Positions 60,173 through 64,000 of a DNA stretch of 64,000 nt are shown here, one piece after another. Made by a program: the position numbers and the translations under genes. Each line of letters starts with the position of its first letter. Positions within the stretch are counted from its first letter, which is position 1. Under the pieces are notes generated by a model, which searched no databases, had not been told where the DNA came from, and was given only the letters and a program-made list of their open reading frames with translations. Location: positions 62,001 through 126,000 of the forward strand of contig NZ_QFOB01000003.1 of assembly GCF_003248515.1 (NCBI RefSeq). Direction: 5' to 3'. Source of the DNA: Sphingomonas sp. Its GTDB lineage: Bacteria > Pseudomonadota > Alphaproteobacteria > Sphingomonadales > Sphingomonadaceae.

Positions 60173-61606
60173 TCAGCCGCGCGCGAGATGCGGGGCAGCG
60201 ACATCCCCGGCTCCTTCCCGGTCCGCCGTTTCGAGCAGCCGGAGCAAGGACCTCGCGAACAGGATCATGAACAGTCCGCCTACGATCGGCAGAAGCGCCG
60301 TCATCAGGAAATAGAAAGACGGCCCCAGCGCCTCGTAATAGCGCCCGAGATAGCCCAGCAGGAAGAAGCCGCCCGCCGTTGCGAGATTGGAAGCGGCGAA
60401 CATCGTGCCGTTCACGGAGGCGGGCGCGAAGCGGGAGATCAGCGCCTTTCCCGGCGGATCCCACCAGGCATAGGAAAGATCCAGCAGCAGATAGAAGCCG
60501 AGCCACCCGAGCAGCGGCACCTTCGCCAGCTGGGCCATCAGGCCGATCATCAGGAAGGCGGCGGCAACCATCAGATTGCCGATGCCGATCTTGCGCACAT
60601 CGCTCGGCTCCAAGCCGCGCCGGCCGAGCCTCGCCCACAGCATGCCCACCAGGAGGATGCCGATGATCGTCATCATCCCATCCACGCTCATGATCCAGGT
60701 GACCGGCACCTCCCACGGGCCGACATGCCGATCGACCGAGCCATCCGCCCACACCAGCATGATGCTGTAGGCCTGTTTCGCGGCCGCGATGGCGAAGATG
60801 CGCGGCACCATCGTGATCGCCAGCGCGCCGATCGTGATCCATTGCGCGCGGCCCAGCCGCTTTCCCGCCCCGCCGCGGATCATGATCTGCGCCGGCAGAT
60901 GGCGGCGCCCGCACAGATAGACGAGGAGGCCCAGCATCATGCCGATCCCCGCCGCCGCGAAGCCCCAGCGCCACGCGACCCTTTCGCCGAGCGTGCCGAC
61001 GATGATGGGCGAGGCGAAGGCCCCGATGTTGAGCGCCACGAGATAGAGGCCAAAGGCGCGCGTGCGCCGGCTGTCCTCGGGCGCATAGAGGCTGCCCACC
61101 TGCGCGGCGAGATTGCCGATCAGGCAGCCGCCCCCCAGGATCAGCAACACCAGCGCTAGCAGGAAGGCCTGCTCGATCGCCATCGCGAGATGCCCGGCCG
61201 CCATCAGCACGGCCCCCAGCGTGACGGTCTTCGTGCGCCCGATCACGCGATCGCCCAGCCACGATCCGATCAGCGGCACGACCATCATGAAGCCCGAATA
61301 AAGGCCGAACGTCTGCGCGGCGAAGGCAAGGTCGCTCATCGGCCCGACGATCGCGCCGAGCGCCGCGCGGAACCCCGCCAGCCCGGCGACATCCCCCGCC
61401 ACGCTCGGCAGGAGCAGATATTTCGTCATGTAGAGCATCAGCAGCGATTGCATGCCGTAGAAGGAGAAACGCTCCCAAAGCTCGGTGCCGGCCAGATAGC
61501 CCAGGCCGCGCGGATGGCCGAAGAAGGCGGTATCCTCACCGCCGGGTGATGGCCGCCCGGCCTCCCCCCCGCCCCGGCCCCCGGCGCCCGCTCCGCTCAC
61601 CATCAT
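60173..61606 (-). CDS. POT/PTR2-family peptide transporter
   Basis: 477 residues, twelve to fourteen transmembrane helices. Signature PTR2 motif near the start: A-G-T-E-L-W-E-R-F-S-F-Y-G-M-Q-S-L-L-M-L-Y-M (the family E-x-x-E-R-F-x-[FY]-Y-G). It continues with a conserved G-S-W-L-G-D-R-V-I-G-R-T-K-T loop and LNIGAFASPIIVGTLGE. Family members are proton-coupled di-/tripeptide symporters, mostly importers. The start used is the ATG at 61606; a Met at 61603 is equivalent, and both precede a Gly-rich lead. It is convergent with tfuA and could handle the RiPP or its fragments, or may simply be a neighbour. Confidence 0.86.
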   Translation of the reverse strand: MMVSGAGAGGRGGGEAGRPSPGGEDTAFFGHPRGLGYLAGTELWERFSFYGMQSLLMLYMTKYLLLPSVAGDVAGLAGFRAALGAIVGPMSDLAFAAQTFGLYSGFMMVVPLIGSWLGDRVIGRTKTVTLGAVLMAAGHLAMAIEQAFLLALVLLILGGGCLIGNLAAQVGSLYAPEDSRRTRAFGLYLVALNIGAFASPIIVGTLGERVAWRWGFAAAGIGMMLGLLVYLCGRRHLPAQIMIRGGAGKRLGRAQWITIGALAITMVPRIFAIAAAKQAYSIMLVWADGSVDRHVGPWEVPVTWIMSVDGMMTIIGILLVGMLWARLGRRGLEPSDVRKIGIGNLMVAAAFLMIGLMAQLAKVPLLGWLGFYLLLDLSYAWWDPPGKALISRFAPASVNGTMFAASNLATAGGFFLLGYLGRYYEALGPSFYFLMTALLPIVGGLFMILFARSLLRLLETADREGAGDVAAPHLARG

Positions 61607-61875
61607 GCTCCATCCTCACGTGCGGAGCATCGACCCTGCCTCCTCCGTCACGCTAGGCTGACCGGAGCGGCTGCTCAAGGCCAAAGGACTGAATCGAAGC
61701 GGTTTCACGCCGCGCTCAGGGGATTGCGGAGACCCGCAAAGATGCTCTCCATCCATCGTGGCCGGCGGCCGGACGAACCCCCGACCGGAGCCCGCCCGCA
61801 AATTGTTTCCTCGATTTTTGGCATCGATCGCGCGATGACAGGAACAGGCATCAGGTCTTGGACGATAGTCGCGTC

Positions 61876-62736
61876 ATGCCACATGCAGGAATCGAACGGC
61901 CCGAGGGCGCGGCCGAGGATTGGACGATCGATCAGGCGTGGGAAGCGTACACGCCGGCGGAACATGCCATGTGGGATCGCCTCTTCGCCCGGCAGGCGGG
62001 GATGCTGCCCGATCGCGTGGTGCCCGAATTCATCGATGGCCTGGATATCCTGCGGATGACGCGATCCGGCATCCCGCATTTCGGCGAGCTTTCCGATCGG
62101 CTGATGAAGGCCACGGGGTGGCAAATCGTGGCCGTCCCGGGCCTGGTGCCCGATGATGTGTTCTTCGATCATCTCGCCCATCGCCGCTTCGTGGCGGGCC
62201 GCTTCATTCGCACGCCGGATCAGATCGATTATCTGGAGGAGCCGGATGTGTTCCATGACGTGTTCGGCCATGTCCCGCTGCTCGCGCACCCCGTCTTCGC
62301 CGATTATATGGAAGCCTATGGCCGGGGCGGGCTGCGCGCAGACAGCATGGGCGTGATCCGGAATCTCTCCCGGCTTTACTGGTATACCGTCGAATTCGGT
62401 CTGATCCGGCAGCAGGGCGCGCTCCGGCTTTACGGCGCGGGCATCGTTTCCTCGCACGGCGAATCCCTCTTCGCGCTCGACGATCCCTCGCCCAACCGGC
62501 TCGGCTTCGATCTCGAGCGGGTGATGCGGACGCGATATCGGATCGACGATTATCAGCAGACCTATTTCGTCATCGACAGTTTCGAGGATCTGCTGCGTCA
62601 GACGATCGAGACGGATTTCGCGCCGCTTTATGCCAAGCTGGCGGACGGACGGGAGATCGAAGCGGACGCGATCCTGCCGGGCGATCGGCTGCTCACGCGC
62701 GGCACGCAGGCCCACGCATCGCCCCCCGCCGCATAG
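61876..62736 (+). CDS. phhA: Phenylalanine 4-monooxygenase
   Basis: 286 residues from the ATG at 61876 (a TTG at 61858 gives six more). Tetrahydropterin- and Fe(II)-dependent aromatic amino acid hydroxylase that converts Phe to Tyr. The iron ligands are seen in D-V-F-H-D-V-F-G-H-V-P-L-L (two His) and L-Y-W-Y-T-V-E-F-G-L (Glu). Other family blocks are RFIRTPDQIDYLEEP and G-A-G-I-V-S-S-H-G-E-S. It is a bacterial single-domain type without the N-terminal ACT domain of animal enzymes. No phhB (pterin dehydratase) or Tyr-catabolism gene lies beside it. A hairpin overlaps its stop codon. Confidence 0.94.
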   Translation: MPHAGIERPEGAAEDWTIDQAWEAYTPAEHAMWDRLFARQAGMLPDRVVPEFIDGLDILRMTRSGIPHFGELSDRLMKATGWQIVAVPGLVPDDVFFDHLAHRRFVAGRFIRTPDQIDYLEEPDVFHDVFGHVPLLAHPVFADYMEAYGRGGLRADSMGVIRNLSRLYWYTVEFGLIRQQGALRLYGAGIVSSHGESLFALDDPSPNRLGFDLERVMRTRYRIDDYQQTYFVIDSFEDLLRQTIETDFAPLYAKLADGREIEADAILPGDRLLTRGTQAHASPPAA

Positions 62737-62761
62737 CGCCCGAGACCGGGGGATCGGGCGC
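62736..62761 (+). terminator. Hairpin after phhA
   Basis: GCGCCCGA (62736-62743) pairs perfectly over 8 bp with TCGGGCGC (62754-62761), with a 10-nt loop, beginning at the last base of the phhA stop. There is no T-tract. Confidence 0.5.
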
Positions 62762-62906
62762 GCCGATCACGGCCGGTCGCGTTCACCATCTTGTTTCTCG
62801 CAAAATCCCCGAATGGCGTTAGGAGAATATCATTCTCGCGTGACTCGATCGCCGTCGCCCCGTTCGAGGCGCACGATTCCCGCCGCGCGAACGCCCGGGG
62901 GGGTGG

Positions 62907-64000
62907 ATGCGCAGGTTGTGGGTTTTCACTTCGGGGGCTGCGCGGCTCATTGCCGCATCCCTCGCGCTCGCGTCCCCGGCGTGGGCGCAGGAGCGCGTGC
63001 CGGATAGCGTTCCCAGCCGTGAACAGATCCAGCCGCCGACACCGGAGCCCGATCCTGCGGCCAGAAGCCGCGTTCGCATCGATTCCGGCCGGGCCACCGC
63101 CACGCCGCCCTGCCCGTTCGACACGTCCACCGTCCAGGTCGATCTGCGCACCGTCCGTTTCGTCTCGAGCGACGGCAGGCCGCTTCCCGCCCGGGTGCTG
63201 CGCGAACTGGCAGGGGTGGCCGTGGCGCATCCCGGTGAACAGCCCGTCGCGATCGTCTGCCATATCCGCGATGCCGCCACCTCCGCCCTGCGCCGGGCGG
63301 GCTTCATCGCCTCCGTGCAGGTGCCCCCGCAGGAGATCACCGGAGGCGAACTGGCACTGGCGATCGTGCTGGCGCGCATCGTGGAGGTGCGGGTGCGCGG
63401 CGAGCCCGGCCATTATCGCCGCACCCTGCTGGAGCGTATCGCCCAGCTCAAGGCGCTGGATCCGCTGGACGAGCATGAAGCCGAGAGGATCCTGCTGCTG
63501 GCCGGTGACATTCCGGGGCTCGACGTCCAGCTCGCGCTGCGCCCGGCAGGAACGGCGCCCGGCGCCGTCATCGGCGATCTCACCATCGTCCGGCGGCGCT
63601 TCGCCTTGCTCGGCAACGTCCAGAATTATGGATCGAAGCAGATCGGGCGCACCACCGCTTATGCGCGCGGCGAGATATACGGCCTGCTGACCGCATCCGA
63701 TCTCGCTTATGTCGGCGCCTCCACGACGCCCCGATCGCATGAACAGAAGGTGGGCCAGATCGGCTATATCACGGGGCTCGGCAGCGACGGCGCCACAGTC
63801 GGCGTGCGCGCGAATTACGCTTTCTCGCGCCCGGAGCTGGAGCAGCTGGATCTGCGCTCGCGTTCGGTGATCGGCGGTATCGATCTGACGGTGCCGATCG
63901 TGCGCGCCGTCTCCCACAATGTCACGCTGGGCGGCGGAGCGGAGCTGATCGAGCAGCGCACGCGCATCTACGGAGGCGGCATCTCCACGCCTCTGAACCG
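62907..64000 (+). CDS. TpsB/ShlB-type outer-membrane transporter (3' end outside window)
   Basis: 364 codons visible, frame open to the right edge. The start is the ATG at 62907 (GGGGGG RBS), giving a signal peptide MRRLWVFTSGAARLIAASLA... ending P-A-W-A-Q. POTRA-type segments follow (about 60-200): V-Q-V-D-L-R-T-V-R-F-V-S-S-D-G-R-P-L-P, LRRAGFIASVQVPPQEITGG, LALAIVLARIVEVRVRGEPG and L-L-E-R-I-A-Q-L-K-A-L-D-P-L-D. The barrel begins near 205 (FALLGNVQNYGSKQIGRTTA-YARGEIYGLL). It matches the two-partner secretion/ShlB-FhaC family, which moves large beta-helical exoproteins (TpsA) across the outer membrane. The partner gene is probably just beyond the window. Confidence 0.85.
   Translation, partial: MRRLWVFTSGAARLIAASLALASPAWAQERVPDSVPSREQIQPPTPEPDPAARSRVRIDSGRATATPPCPFDTSTVQVDLRTVRFVSSDGRPLPARVLRELAGVAVAHPGEQPVAIVCHIRDAATSALRRAGFIASVQVPPQEITGGELALAIVLARIVEVRVRGEPGHYRRTLLERIAQLKALDPLDEHEAERILLLAGDIPGLDVQLALRPAGTAPGAVIGDLTIVRRRFALLGNVQNYGSKQIGRTTAYARGEIYGLLTASDLAYVGASTTPRSHEQKVGQIGYITGLGSDGATVGVRANYAFSRPELEQLDLRSRSVIGGIDLTVPIVRAVSHNVTLGGGAELIEQRTRIYGGGISTPLN

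Noticed and set aside
61858..61875. TTG start for phhA six codons upstream
   Set aside because: It is possible, but a weak start; the ATG at 61876 was preferred without strong proof.

Overview
The window is high-GC DNA, mostly alphaproteobacterial in character and probably from a Sphingomonas-type member of the Sphingomonadales. The evidence is the gene set: EipA/DUF1134, an ECF sigma factor with an NrsF anti-sigma factor, a PutA without a ribbon-helix-helix domain next to an Lrp-type regulator, and an SLC13/TrkA_C permease. The genus cannot be fixed from the sequence alone.

Layout. (1) 1-2.55 kb is housekeeping: the end of a MidA-like methyltransferase gene, an EF-hand protein, pgeF, eipA and tRNA-Ser(GCU). 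(2) 2.55-14.6 kb starts at the tRNA and reads as a decayed accessory region. It holds an integrase N-terminal remnant, a tail-to-tail pair of LuxR paralogues (one with an in-frame stop), two tandem secreted cupins, an AraC gene cut by an IS5-family fragment, an SDR gene, IS3-family debris, an intact divergent pobA/pobR pair for 4-hydroxybenzoate, a sulfatase pseudogene beside an intact formylglycine-generating enzyme, and two metallo-beta-lactamase-fold gene fragments in opposite orientation. (3) 14.6-19.3 kb is one large RTX protein gene with nested repeats. (4) 19.6-24.9 kb holds an SLC13 permease, a divergent TetR/SDR pair with a palindromic operator, an ECF sigma/NrsF pair and a small membrane protein.

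(5) 25.0-42.6 kb is the most unusual part: a five-gene, roughly 17.5-kb minus-strand operon with start/stop overlaps. It encodes a calcineurin-type phosphoesterase, a 3147-residue protein with a DUF6603-like region, and three large proteins that I cannot assign. Convergent transcription from upstream appears to be blocked by a perfect 16-bp hairpin. This is the best candidate here for an undescribed multi-protein system.

(6) 42.9-47.1 kb is putR/putA for proline catabolism. (7) 47.2-55.1 kb is a tripartite RND efflux operon behind an OmpR-type two-component system. (8) 55.9-61.6 kb looks like a RiPP locus: a SARP/BTAD-TPR regulator, a 91-residue precursor candidate, YcaO, TfuA, and a convergent POT-family transporter. 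(9) 61.9-64 kb holds phenylalanine 4-hydroxylase and the start of a TpsB-type outer-membrane transporter that runs off the window.

Most long open frames opposite the real genes are codon-bias shadows and are left out. No CRISPR array, rRNA or complete insertion sequence was seen.
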